64,000 bases of DNA, taken from assembly GCA_003249555.1 (NCBI GenBank), contig QKIQ01000095.1:1-64000 (forward strand), written 5' to 3'. Position 1 is the first letter of the stretch; the number at the start of each line of letters is the position of its first letter. Source of the DNA: Clostridia bacterium. GTDB lineage: Bacteria > Bacillota > Clostridia > Christensenellales > SZUA-584. The position numbers were made by a program, and so were the translations under genes. Under the pieces are notes generated by a model. It was not told where the DNA came from and ran no database searches. It saw only the letters and a list, made by a program, of their open reading frames with translations. Below, piece after piece: positions 18,094-27,935 of this stretch.

Positions 18094-20265
18094 GTGGAAT
18101 CAGTGGTTATACTTGCGGAAAATGCAGGTTTCTGCTTTGGTGTCAAACGAGCCGTAGAAGCTGTGGAAAAGAATATAGACAAAAGCATTGTCACTTTGGG
18201 GCCGCTCATTCATAACAAAGACGTTGTTCAGTCTCTTGAAAAACGTGGTGTGAGGTGTGTAGAGAGCATTGATGATGTCAATGTGGGCGAAAAGGTTGTG
18301 ATACGTTCACATGGAGCCAGCCCGGATGTATATGCAGAACTTAAAAGCAAAGGTATAGATTATATCGATGCGACATGTCCGTTTGTGAAACGTATTCATG
18401 AACGTGTTTGTGAAGCGAGGGATTCAGGCCATTATGTGATTATCGTGGGAGAGGTTGGGCATCCCGAGGTAGACGGCATTTTGGGATGGGCAGGTGAAAA
18501 CGCTCGCGCTGTATACAGCGAAGACGATGTTGCGGCTTTGCCGCAAATACCCGAAGCGGTGGTGGTGGCGCAGACTACAATCACACAGGAAAAATGGCAT
18601 ACGATACTCAAGGCCATTGAGACAAAGATTGGCCGGATTACTCCTTTTATGAGCATTTGTTCAGCCACTCATCAGCGCCAAAATGAGGCAAAAGAAATCG
18701 CGCAAAAGGCGGGCACAATTATCGTTGTGGGCGGTCGGCAAAGCTCAAACACGAGAAAATTATTCGAATTATGCAAAAGATATTGTAAAAATGTTTATCA
18801 TATTGAGCATAAAAGTGAACTATCACTTGAAAAAATGCGGTTTGGTGATATAATAGGCATTGTCGCCGGTGCATCAACACCGGATACGATGATTAGGGAG
18901 GTTTTTAACTACATGATTGAAAATGAGAAAGTGCTGCCGGTCGCTGAGGGTGAGCAAATGGCCACCGAAGAGACTGCAGCCAACGACATGGTAGAAATTG
19001 CTGAAGATTCAGCGTCTACCGCAGACGAGTCAGCCCCATCCCCAGAAGTTTCAGAAAAAGAAAATGAGAAGACACCCGAAGCCCCGGCTACTGAAAAGGA
19101 TGAGTTCCTGGAAGGTTTGGAGAAGGTTGTTCGTCTGAAGAAGGGTCAGCTCATTACAGGCAACATCGTTCAAGTAACGGATGATGATGTATGTGTCAAT
19201 ATTGGATATAAATCAGACGGTATTATTCATCGCAACGAGTTATCAATGTACGATATCGATCCCAAAGAGGTTTATCATATCGGCGATGAGATTGAGGCTG
19301 AAGTTATCAGCTTAAACGACGGTGAAGGCAACGTACTTCTTTCAAGAAAACGTGTAGAAAGAAAACTGAATTGGCAGAAGATGCAGGAAAACGTCGGTAC
19401 GGACAAGCTTTACAAGTGTACCGTTAAGAAGGCTGTAAAGGGCGGCGTGACGACCAAAATTGATGGCTACAGCGCGTTTATCCCCGCTTCACATATTTCC
19501 CTTAAATATGTGGAAGATTTGAAACAGTTTGAAGGAAAAGAGCTTGAAGTCACGCTGATTGATGCGGATAAGAAGCAGGAGCGTCTTGTGGCTTCGTATA
19601 AAAGTGTATTGCTCAAGGAAAAGAAAGAGCAGGAAAAGAAGATTTGGGAAAGCTACTCAAAAGGACAGCACTTGACAGGCGTCGTCAAAAGGCTCACGGA
19701 CTTCGGTGCGTTTGTGGATGTCGGCGGCGTGGATGGGTTGCTCCATATATCCGATCTGGCTTGGAACCGCGTCAAGCACCCGTCAGACGTTGTGTCTGAG
19801 GGTCAGGAGCTTGAGCTTGTGGTGTTAAATGTGGATTCGGCGAAGAAAAAGATTGCTCTTGGTTATAAGCAGCTTCAGCCTAAGCCGTGGGATCTCGTGT
19901 CCGATAAGTACCATGTCGGCGACGTGGTTAAAGGCAGGGTTGTTCGCATTGTGCCATTCGGCGCATTTGTCCAGCTTGAACCCACAATAGATGGGCTTGT
20001 GCATATTTCTCAGATATCCGCTCATCGCCTTGAAAAGGTGGAAGATGAGCTGCGAATCGGCGATGAGATCGAAGTGAAAATTCTCGAAGTCAATGCGGAC
20101 AAGCATAAAATCAGCCTTTCCAAAAAAGCGTTGCTTCCTGTGGTTGAAAAGCCTATGGAGAAGAAAGAAGAGTCTGAGAGGGAAGAGAGTTTCCATTATG
20201 AAATACCGCCGGTACAGGAGTCTACGGTATCTCTTGCGGACTTTTTTCCAAAAAAAGATGAATAA
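18094..20265 (+). CDS. ispH: Bifunctional 4-hydroxy-3-methylbut-2-enyl diphosphate reductase (IspH) / ribosomal protein S1
   Basis: N-terminal IspH ([26 protein letters not shown]) joined in frame through an acidic linker to four S1 domains (e.g. [29 protein letters not shown]). Confidence 0.95.
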   Translation: MESVVILAENAGFCFGVKRAVEAVEKNIDKSIVTLGPLIHNKDVVQSLEKRGVRCVESIDDVNVGEKVVIRSHGASPDVYAELKSKGIDYIDATCPFVKRIHERVCEARDSGHYVIIVGEVGHPEVDGILGWAGENARAVYSEDDVAALPQIPEAVVVAQTTITQEKWHTILKAIETKIGRITPFMSICSATHQRQNEAKEIAQKAGTIIVVGGRQSSNTRKLFELCKRYCKNVYHIEHKSELSLEKMRFGDIIGIVAGASTPDTMIREVFNYMIENEKVLPVAEGEQMATEETAANDMVEIAEDSASTADESAPSPEVSEKENEKTPEAPATEKDEFLEGLEKVVRLKKGQLITGNIVQVTDDDVCVNIGYKSDGIIHRNELSMYDIDPKEVYHIGDEIEAEVISLNDGEGNVLLSRKRVERKLNWQKMQENVGTDKLYKCTVKKAVKGGVTTKIDGYSAFIPASHISLKYVEDLKQFEGKELEVTLIDADKKQERLVASYKSVLLKEKKEQEKKIWESYSKGQHLTGVVKRLTDFGAFVDVGGVDGLLHISDLAWNRVKHPSDVVSEGQELELVVLNVDSAKKKIALGYKQLQPKPWDLVSDKYHVGDVVKGRVVRIVPFGAFVQLEPTIDGLVHISQISAHRLEKVEDELRIGDEIEVKILEVNADKHKISLSKKALLPVVEKPMEKKEESEREESFHYEIPPVQESTVSLADFFPKKDE

Positions 20266-20341
20266 GACTTGAATATTTGTGACTAATCTGGTAATAATGA
20301 TTAATGACCTCACAAAATATATTAAGACCCCCTTTACATTG

Positions 20342-20370
20342 GTCGTGATGCAAATCGCGACTCTTTTTTT
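20342..20370 (+). terminator. Intrinsic terminator after ispH/rpsA
   Basis: GTCGTGAT-GCAA-ATCGCGAC followed by TCTTTTTTT. Confidence 0.8.
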
Positions 20371-20455
20371 GCCTTGTGAGCTTAAATAGTCACTGTTGTT
20401 CTGTTAGAAATGATGGTATACTATACTCAAATTGCAGGAACGATTTGGAGATCAA

Positions 20456-23008
20456 ATGAAAAAGACATTAATGGCCGTGGACGGTAACAGCTTATTGCAC
20501 CGGGCCTTCTATGCGCTTCCGATATTGACAAATGCCAGCGGCGAATACACAAATGCTGTTTTTGGTTTTTTTTCCATGATGATTAATGCGTTGTTGGCGC
20601 TGACACCCGATTACGTTGCCATCGCGTTTGACATGAAAGGAAAGACGTTTCGGCACGAAGTGTATACCGAGTATAAAGGCACGCGGAAGGAAACGCCTGA
20701 AGAGCTGATACCTCAGTTTGCTACGCTTAAAAAAGCATTAAAAGATATCGGAATCGTTGTTCTTGAAAAGGAAGGCTACGAGGCCGATGATATATTGGGT
20801 GTGTTGTCAAGAATAGCTGCGGAAAATGATATGAATTCCGTTTTGCTGACAGGCGATAAGGATGCTCTGCAGCTTGTCTCGGATTCATGCCGCGTAATGC
20901 TTACGCGAAAAGGTGTGAGCGAACTGGAGATTTACGACATTGAAAAGCTTCATGAGGTTTATCAGCTCAGACCGGGACAGATTGTAGACTTAAAAGGCTT
21001 TATGGGTGACAAATCGGACAACATACCCGGTGTGCCCGGCGTGGGCGAGAAAACGGCTCTTAATCTTCTGCATTTGTATAAGGATATGGACGATGTATAT
21101 GCGAATATCAACGAGGTGAAGGGAAAGCTCAAGGAAAAGCTGTTGGACAACAAAGAGATCGCTATGCTCAGCCGTTCACTCGCGAAAATCGATGTGTACG
21201 CGCCTGTCGAGGTTTCTTTGCCAGATCTGTTGTTCTCTGGATTAACAACAGAAAACGCAGGGCCTGTTTTTGAAAGGCTGGCATTTTCATCCCTGCTTAA
21301 ACGCATTGGCGCCGATGTGGAACCAAGAATTAAAGAAGTTGAAAGCGCGAAAATTGATAACGCAGAGCTGCTAAAAAGAACGGTCGAGCAGGATTTAAGA
21401 CAGAAGGTGCTGTCTTTTCATTTTGGAGACGATATTTCACTGGCGTTTTCGGGCGACAAGCAATACGACATCGTGTCTGAACATTCGTTGCTCAATATGG
21501 ATTTTACTTATGAAACGGTTCTTCATTTATTGCGGCCGTTGCTTAAAGACAACGGGATCACTAAGCTGCTGTACGACGCAAAATCAGTTATCCCAATGCT
21601 GAGCGACTACGGTGTGGATATAAAAGGCGAGATATTTGATACAAAGCTTGCTGAATACGCGATTGACCCGGCTTCAGCGGGTCTGTCTCAAAAAGGCCTT
21701 GCAGAAAAATACAAGCTGAGCGGTTCTGCTGCAGCGATTTTTGGCATGTACCGTACACAAATGGATAAACTTAAGGAAGACGGTGTATGGCCCGTTTATC
21801 ACGACATCGAGATGCCGCTGATGCGTGTGCTGCTGGATATGGAGCAGACGGGTTTTCGCATCGACTTGCAGGAGCTTAAAGCTTACAATGACAAACTCAC
21901 TTCTGAGATCGACGCGCTCACCACGGCGATCTATGATCTTTGTGGCTTTTCCGATTTTAACATCAATTCAACAAAACAGCTTGGGCAAGTGCTGTTCGAA
22001 CGGCTGGGTCTGCCTGTGGGCAAGAAGCGTAAAACAGGTTATTCGACCGATATAGAAGTGCTTGAAAAGCTCTCGGGCAAACATCCTGTGATTGATAAGA
22101 TCATCGAATACAGACGTCTCACAAAGCTGAAAAGCACATATCTTGACGGGCTTAAAAAGATAGCCGACAACGATGGTTTTGTGCATACGACATTTGTGCA
22201 GATATCCACAGTTACTGGACGGATTTCGAGCAAGGAGCCCAATCTGCAAAATATTCCGATTCGAACGCAGGAAGGGCGTGAGATCCGCAGGCTGTTTCTG
22301 CCGTCCTCGGACGATCGCAGCCTTGTGGCTGCGGACTATTCGCAAATTGAACTGCGTATTCTTGCCGCGATATCGGGCGACGATGTCATGAAGGATGCGT
22401 TTGCCTCGGGTATCGACATTCACACACGCACCGCATCAGAGGTGTTTGGCTTACCCATAAACGCTGTAACGGATGAAATGAGACGAAGTGCCAAGGCAGT
22501 GAATTTCGGTATTGTATACGGCATCAGCGATTTCGGACTTGCGAGAAATCTAAATATTCCGGTAAAAAAAGCCGCAGGGTATATCGAGAGGTATTTTGCG
22601 CGTTTTGCAGGTGTGCGCGCATACATGGATGAAATTATTGAGAAGGCCAAGGCCGACGGTTTCGTGACAACTTTGCTGGGGCGACGCCGTTATCTGCCTG
22701 AATTGCGGTCGAGCAACTACAACGTGCGTTCGTTCGGTGAGCGTGCCGCACTCAATACGCCCATACAGGGCACAGCCGCCGACATCATCAAGATTGCGAT
22801 GATTGATGTGTCCCGAAAGCTCCATGAGGGCGGATACCGATCCCAACTGATTCTGCAGGTTCACGACGAACTGGTCGTTGATACGGTAGCCGAAGAAGTT
22901 GGTGCTGTGAGTGCGCTGCTCAAAGAGTGCATGGAAAATGCGTATCCGATGGATGTGCCGCTCGAAGTGCAGGTTGGCGTGGGCAGCAACTGGTTGGACG
23001 CAAAATGA
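20456..23008 (+). CDS. polA: DNA polymerase I
   Basis: 5' exonuclease domain, DYSQIELRILAAISGD, RRSAKAVNFGIVYG, QVHDELV. SD GGAG before ATG 20456. Confidence 0.96.
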   Translation: MKKTLMAVDGNSLLHRAFYALPILTNASGEYTNAVFGFFSMMINALLALTPDYVAIAFDMKGKTFRHEVYTEYKGTRKETPEELIPQFATLKKALKDIGIVVLEKEGYEADDILGVLSRIAAENDMNSVLLTGDKDALQLVSDSCRVMLTRKGVSELEIYDIEKLHEVYQLRPGQIVDLKGFMGDKSDNIPGVPGVGEKTALNLLHLYKDMDDVYANINEVKGKLKEKLLDNKEIAMLSRSLAKIDVYAPVEVSLPDLLFSGLTTENAGPVFERLAFSSLLKRIGADVEPRIKEVESAKIDNAELLKRTVEQDLRQKVLSFHFGDDISLAFSGDKQYDIVSEHSLLNMDFTYETVLHLLRPLLKDNGITKLLYDAKSVIPMLSDYGVDIKGEIFDTKLAEYAIDPASAGLSQKGLAEKYKLSGSAAAIFGMYRTQMDKLKEDGVWPVYHDIEMPLMRVLLDMEQTGFRIDLQELKAYNDKLTSEIDALTTAIYDLCGFSDFNINSTKQLGQVLFERLGLPVGKKRKTGYSTDIEVLEKLSGKHPVIDKIIEYRRLTKLKSTYLDGLKKIADNDGFVHTTFVQISTVTGRISSKEPNLQNIPIRTQEGREIRRLFLPSSDDRSLVAADYSQIELRILAAISGDDVMKDAFASGIDIHTRTASEVFGLPINAVTDEMRRSAKAVNFGIVYGISDFGLARNLNIPVKKAAGYIERYFARFAGVRAYMDEIIEKAKADGFVTTLLGRRRYLPELRSSNYNVRSFGERAALNTPIQGTAADIIKIAMIDVSRKLHEGGYRSQLILQVHDELVVDTVAEEVGAVSALLKECMENAYPMDVPLEVQVGVGSNWLDAK

Positions 23009-23589
23009 GAATTGGTATTACAGGCGGCATTGGTTCGGGCAAATCCGAGGTCACGCGGTATTTACGACGTCTTGGAGAATATGTCATCTGTGCGGATGAG
23101 GTCTCAAAGCAAATCGTTGAGCCGGGAGCAGAAGGGGCGATAGTGCTGAGACTAAATTTTGGTGATGGCTTCTTTTTGCAAAACGGGGAGCTGGACAGAA
23201 AAAAACTTGCGGCCGAGGTGTTTAATAATGAAGAGCGTTTAAAGCTGCTAAATGATACACTGCATCCTTTGATACTCAAACGCATAGAAAGTCTTGCAAA
23301 ACTTCAAAATGGCCGTGTTTTTATTGACGCGGCACTGCTTATACAGACAGGCATGAACAAAATGGTGGATTGTATTTGGATGGTGATGGCAGATATGCAA
23401 ACGCGCGTTATGCGCGTGAATAAGCGAGATGGTTTCGCGGTAAAAGAAGTTGAGCGGCGGATAAAAAGTCAGCTTCGCGATGAGGATATGATGCCTTATG
23501 CTGACGAAATTATTGAGAACAGTGGCAGCATTGATGCGCTGCACAGGCGTATTGATGAACTGATCAAACAAATCAATTGTGTGAGGTAG
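23005..23589 (+). CDS. coaE: Dephospho-CoA kinase
   Basis: RIGITGGIGSGKSEVTRYL; ATG overlaps polA stop (ATGA). Confidence 0.94.
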   Translation: MRIGITGGIGSGKSEVTRYLRRLGEYVICADEVSKQIVEPGAEGAIVLRLNFGDGFFLQNGELDRKKLAAEVFNNEERLKLLNDTLHPLILKRIESLAKLQNGRVFIDAALLIQTGMNKMVDCIWMVMADMQTRVMRVNKRDGFAVKEVERRIKSQLRDEDMMPYADEIIENSGSIDALHRRIDELIKQINCVR

Positions 23590-23592
23590 TGA

Positions 23593-24165
23593 ATGGCAAG
23601 TCGGAGAAATAGAAAAATTGCAGATTCGCCTAAAAATATAAGGATATGGACGGTTGTCTGTATTGTTTTGGTCTGCTCGGTCGCTTTTTTACTGCGCGGC
23701 ATTGTTGTTTATCAAATTTATCCGCTTGATTTTAAAGACGAGATAAAAATGTACAGCGAAGAGTATGCTCTGGATCCATATTTCGTCAGTTCAGTGATAC
23801 GCGCAGAAAGCAGTTTTGATGAAACAGCCGTGTCTTACCGTGGCGCTGTGGGTCTTATGCAGATTATGCCCGATACAGGTGCATGGGCAGCTGAAAAAAT
23901 CGGCATTGCTGAGTTTTCTCAAGACATGCTGTTTCAGCCAGATGTCAACATACGCATAGGGTGCTGGTACCTGCGTCATCTTAGCGATATGTTTAAAGGA
24001 GATCAAAACAAGGTGATGGCCGCCTATAACGCAGGGCCAAGCAATGTCAAGGAATGGGCAGGAGACGACGAGCTTGGTGATATCCCGTTTGCCGAAACGG
24101 AGAACTATCTCATAAGAGTCACGAGAAATTATCAGATCTACAAGGGATTGTACGATGAATTTTAA
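23593..24165 (+). CDS. Lytic transglycosylase (SLT domain)
   Basis: VIRAESSFDETAVSYRGAVGLMQIMPDTG and VMAAYNAGPSNVKEW. Confidence 0.93.
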   Translation: MASRRNRKIADSPKNIRIWTVVCIVLVCSVAFLLRGIVVYQIYPLDFKDEIKMYSEEYALDPYFVSSVIRAESSFDETAVSYRGAVGLMQIMPDTGAWAAEKIGIAEFSQDMLFQPDVNIRIGCWYLRHLSDMFKGDQNKVMAAYNAGPSNVKEWAGDDELGDIPFAETENYLIRVTRNYQIYKGLYDEF

Positions 24166-25798
24166 AAAGATATTGATTATACTGCCGGTAATTTTTATGC
24201 TTGTTCTCGGTGCATGTGGACCGGACACACAGACGGATACCGCACCGGAAACGATTCCTCAACTTACGCTCCCGCCAGTTATTAAAGAAGCCGTACCCAC
24301 AACGGGCGGAGAGATTGTTTTTCCCGCGCCTCAGCAGAATCCGACAGCGCTCAATCCGCTCAAGACAAAGAACGTCGAGCTTTATAATATGCTTTCGTTG
24401 ATTTACGAACAGCCGATTCGAATGGGTACGGACGGCAAAGCACAGCCTGAACTTGTGGAAACATGGGAAGTTGACGAAACGGGGATGACGTGGACGTTCC
24501 ATTTGAGAAAAGGTGTGCAATGGCAAGACGGGCAAGGCGAAATGACGTCTGACGATATCCAATATACGGTTGAGGAACTCATAAAACTGTCCAATGAAGA
24601 ATCCAACTATGTGTACAATAAGGAAGCCATTGCATCATGGAACGCGCCGGATGAATATACGTTTCAGATTAGCCAATACTCTCCCGGATACGATGCTGTT
24701 TATTTCATGACCTTCCCGGTGCTTTGCAAGGCGTACTGCGAGTCTGAAAACATAGATACGGCGAAGCCAGTAGGCACGGGACCATATCAGATCGCGGAGT
24801 TTGATATGGATGAGCAGGTTTCTTTTGAGGTTAACCCTTCTTGGTGGAAGCAGGCGCCTTACATCCAAAAGCTCACGGCTATATGTATTCCCAATCACGA
24901 CGCCGAGATGTATCAGTTTGAGCAGAATCTATTGGACATTGTGACGACGTCGTCTCTGACTGTGGACACGTATCAAAAGTATCAGGAAATAGAATATAAA
25001 GATTATTTGACGCAATACTATGACTGTCTTGTGCCCAACATAAACGGCATATTCGGTGATGTTAATTTGCGGCAGGCTGTGGCTTATGGGTTGGACAAGC
25101 GTGAAGTTGTATCAAAAGCACTGCTCGGGCATGCCGTTGCAACGGATTATCCTGTTTCTCCGGATTCTTATCTATCGGGAGGGTCGTCAAAGATATATGA
25201 ATTCAACCAGCAAAAAGCCAAAGAACTGCTTGAACTGTCGGGATGGAAAGACTTGGATAGTGATGGTTTGGCGGAGAATGTACAAGGGGATAATATTAGT
25301 GAGATGACAATTAATCTTCTGATTCCCGCAAACGGTGAAGACACATATCGGATGGATGTGGCTCAAAATATTGACTCACAACTTTTGGAATGCGGAATAA
25401 ATGTTGATATTATCGAGAAGGAGCCGGCTGAATACAAAACGAGTTTGGAAAGCGGAAACTATGATTTGGCGCTATGTACGTTTTATATGGATATCAACCC
25501 TGACATTACCAATATTGTGGGAACAGGCGGAGAGCATAACTACGGTAATTTTTCAGACCCCTTGCTGGACGGGTTGCTGACCAATTGTGTGACGGCAATC
25601 AGTGAAGATACGCTTAAAGAGGCTTATTCAGCAATGGAAGATCAGTTTCTTGCGCAAATGCCGCATGTCGGGCTTTACTACAGGACAAATGCGCTGCTTT
25701 ATAACGCAACGCTCAATATCGCGGATAACTTCCGTGACAGGAATCTGTTTTTGTCGATACCGCAATGGTATATTTATGTTGAGGAACCGGAGGCGTAA
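24155..25798 (+). CDS. Peptide-type ABC transporter substrate-binding protein (SBP family 5), lipoprotein
   Basis: Lipobox MLVLGACG; WTFHLRKGVQWQDGQGEMTSDDIQYT. Confidence 0.92.
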   Translation: MNFKKILIILPVIFMLVLGACGPDTQTDTAPETIPQLTLPPVIKEAVPTTGGEIVFPAPQQNPTALNPLKTKNVELYNMLSLIYEQPIRMGTDGKAQPELVETWEVDETGMTWTFHLRKGVQWQDGQGEMTSDDIQYTVEELIKLSNEESNYVYNKEAIASWNAPDEYTFQISQYSPGYDAVYFMTFPVLCKAYCESENIDTAKPVGTGPYQIAEFDMDEQVSFEVNPSWWKQAPYIQKLTAICIPNHDAEMYQFEQNLLDIVTTSSLTVDTYQKYQEIEYKDYLTQYYDCLVPNINGIFGDVNLRQAVAYGLDKREVVSKALLGHAVATDYPVSPDSYLSGGSSKIYEFNQQKAKELLELSGWKDLDSDGLAENVQGDNISEMTINLLIPANGEDTYRMDVAQNIDSQLLECGINVDIIEKEPAEYKTSLESGNYDLALCTFYMDINPDITNIVGTGGEHNYGNFSDPLLDGLLTNCVTAISEDTLKEAYSAMEDQFLAQMPHVGLYYRTNALLYNATLNIADNFRDRNLFLSIPQWYIYVEEPEA

Positions 25799-25799
25799 T

Positions 25800-26555
25800 G
25801 TGGATACGCGTATCTCAAGTACACAAAATGATTTTGTAAAGATGGTAAAATCGCTGAAAACCAAAAAAGGAAGAGGTAAGCACGGGGCTTTTTTGGTGGA
25901 AGGCGAAAAATGCGTTCGCGAGCTGATGACACATATGCCGGATATATTAAGCAGCCTGATAGTCAGCAGCTCACAATACGAAGATTTGATTCAGCGGGCG
26001 CAAAACATGGGGCGGCGTGTGTATACTGTGGAAGAACACGTCATGGCTGCTCTAAGCGACTGCAAGACACCTCAGGGCATTGCGGCAGTTGCATTAAAGC
26101 CGCTGCATGCGGATGTGAACGCGGGCTTTATTGTGGCCCTGAACGGCGTACAGGACCCGCAGAACGTGGGCACGATCATCCGGACAGCGGATGCGGCAGG
26201 TTGCGCATGCGTGGTTCTTTCCGAAGAGAGCGCAGATTTTTTTTCTCCCAAGGCTGTACGCGCATCGATGGGCAGCATATTCCATATTCCTGTGCTGTAT
26301 GAAAACCTCGTGATTTATGTGTCGAAGCTTTTAACGCGCGGGTATCGTGTCGCCTGTGCGGATATCGAAGGCTCGGAAAAATATGAGCTGGAAGCGGCAC
26401 GGACTTGTCTTGTCATCGGCAATGAAGCACGCGGTTTGTCTGAAGATATGCTGGCACTTTGTACAGATCGTATACGTATTCCCATGTACGGTCAGGCTGA
26501 AAGCCTTAATGCCGCAGTGGCGGCGGGTATACTGATATACAAAATACGCTCTTGA
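25800..26555 (+). CDS. TrmH/SpoU-family RNA 2'-O-methyltransferase
   Basis: LNGVQDPQNVGTIIRTADAAG, VIGNEARGLSEDML, MYGQAESLNAAVAAGIL. GTG start just after the previous stop. Confidence 0.92.
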   Translation: MDTRISSTQNDFVKMVKSLKTKKGRGKHGAFLVEGEKCVRELMTHMPDILSSLIVSSSQYEDLIQRAQNMGRRVYTVEEHVMAALSDCKTPQGIAAVALKPLHADVNAGFIVALNGVQDPQNVGTIIRTADAAGCACVVLSEESADFFSPKAVRASMGSIFHIPVLYENLVIYVSKLLTRGYRVACADIEGSEKYELEAARTCLVIGNEARGLSEDMLALCTDRIRIPMYGQAESLNAAVAAGILIYKIRS

Positions 26556-26581
26556 AAACATTGGCTTTGCTGTGCTATAAT
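26552..26581 (+). promoter_or_regulatory. Predicted sigma-A promoter of pheST leader
   Basis: TTGAAA (26552-26557), 18-nt spacer, TATAAT (26576-26581). Confidence 0.65.
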
Positions 26582-26587
26582 GCGGAC

Positions 26588-26815
26588 TATAAATGCGGTG
26601 ATGCTTGAAAAGACACATGCAGAATGCAAGTATAAACAAAAAGAGACGGATGCCATGGCTGAAAGCGTCCGCTTGCAAGTATGGAGGATATTCACAGGCT
26701 GAGCAGCCCAACAATTGGGCCGGGTCGTTCCGTTATGACGCTTTTAAGGCTTTGCAGGCGCAAAGCGAATTTGGGTGGTACCGCGGACTTTCGCCCCAAG
26801 GCGATTGTCTTTTTT
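26588..26815 (+). promoter_or_regulatory. T-box leader (Phe-specific) with terminator, upstream of pheST
   Basis: Conserved T-box GGGTGGTACCGCGG (26773-26786). Terminator GAC..CGCC/GGCG..GTC + T6 (about 26786-26815). Candidate Phe specifier TTC in GGAGGATATTCACAGG. Confidence 0.88.
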
Positions 26816-26893
26816 ATTTTCTCGCTTACTTTGGTGGGATGTTTGCTTAAAACGCTGCTCTTGTAGCGAAAGAGCCGCAGTGGAGGAGAAGCT

Positions 26894-27922
26894 ATGAAAA
26901 ACGGATTAAATCTGGAACAACTGCAAAAAAACGCGCTTGAGCAGATCAAAAGCTGCGCATCAGCGTCAGAAATCGAAGGGTTGCGCGTCAAGCTGCTTGG
27001 CAAAAAAGGTGAACTCACTGCATCGCTTCGCAGCATGAAGGATCTGCCTGCGGAAGAACGCCCGTTGTTCGGGAAGCGTGTGAATGAGGTCAGAGATGTA
27101 CTGACAGAGGCGCTAGAGGAAAAGACGGCTGATTTGAAGCGCTATGAGAAAGAAGAAAGGTTGCTTGAGGAAGCCATAGATATCACATTGCCGGGGAAAA
27201 AACAGACGACCGGCGGTCTGCATCCGCTGACACGCATCTACTATGAATTACGCGATATTTTTGTGAGCATGGGTTTTTCGGTGATGGACGGTCCGGAAAT
27301 CGAATATGACAAATATAATTTTGAGATGCTCAACATACCGAAAGAGCATCCCGCACGCGACACACAGGATACATTTTATGTGTCGGATGATATTGTGCTG
27401 CGTACGCATACGTCTCCGGTTCAAATACGCACGATGCTTAACCAGAAACCACCTATCCGTATGATATGCCCGGGGCGTGTGTACCGAAGTGATGATGTGG
27501 ACGCCACACATTCACCGGTGTTTAATCAGGTTGAGGGTCTTGTGGTGGGGCACGGTATCAGCCTCGCGCATTTAAAACATACACTGAATACCTTTTTGAA
27601 GGAGTTTTACGGCGAAGATACCAAAACAAAATTCAGGCCGGGACACTTTCCGTTTACAGAACCCAGCGCCGAAGTAGACGCCACATGCGCCAAATGCCAA
27701 GGCAAAGGCTGCGGTGTTTGTAAAGGGACAGGTATGATCGAGGTTCTAGGCTGCGGCATGGTGCATCCAAGCGTGCTTCGCAACTGCGGTATAGACCCGG
27801 AAGTCTATTCGGGATTTGCTTTCGGTATGGGGCTGGACAGATTGGCAACCATAAAATACGGTATTACAGACATTCGGCTGCTTTTTGAGAACGACATCCG
27901 TTTTCTGTCACAGTTCAAATAG
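26894..27922 (+). CDS. pheS: Phenylalanyl-tRNA synthetase alpha subunit
   Basis: [63 protein letters not shown]. Confidence 0.97.
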   Translation: MKNGLNLEQLQKNALEQIKSCASASEIEGLRVKLLGKKGELTASLRSMKDLPAEERPLFGKRVNEVRDVLTEALEEKTADLKRYEKEERLLEEAIDITLPGKKQTTGGLHPLTRIYYELRDIFVSMGFSVMDGPEIEYDKYNFEMLNIPKEHPARDTQDTFYVSDDIVLRTHTSPVQIRTMLNQKPPIRMICPGRVYRSDDVDATHSPVFNQVEGLVVGHGISLAHLKHTLNTFLKEFYGEDTKTKFRPGHFPFTEPSAEVDATCAKCQGKGCGVCKGTGMIEVLGCGMVHPSVLRNCGIDPEVYSGFAFGMGLDRLATIKYGITDIRLLFENDIRFLSQFK

Positions 27923-27935
27923 GAGGAAAGAATCG

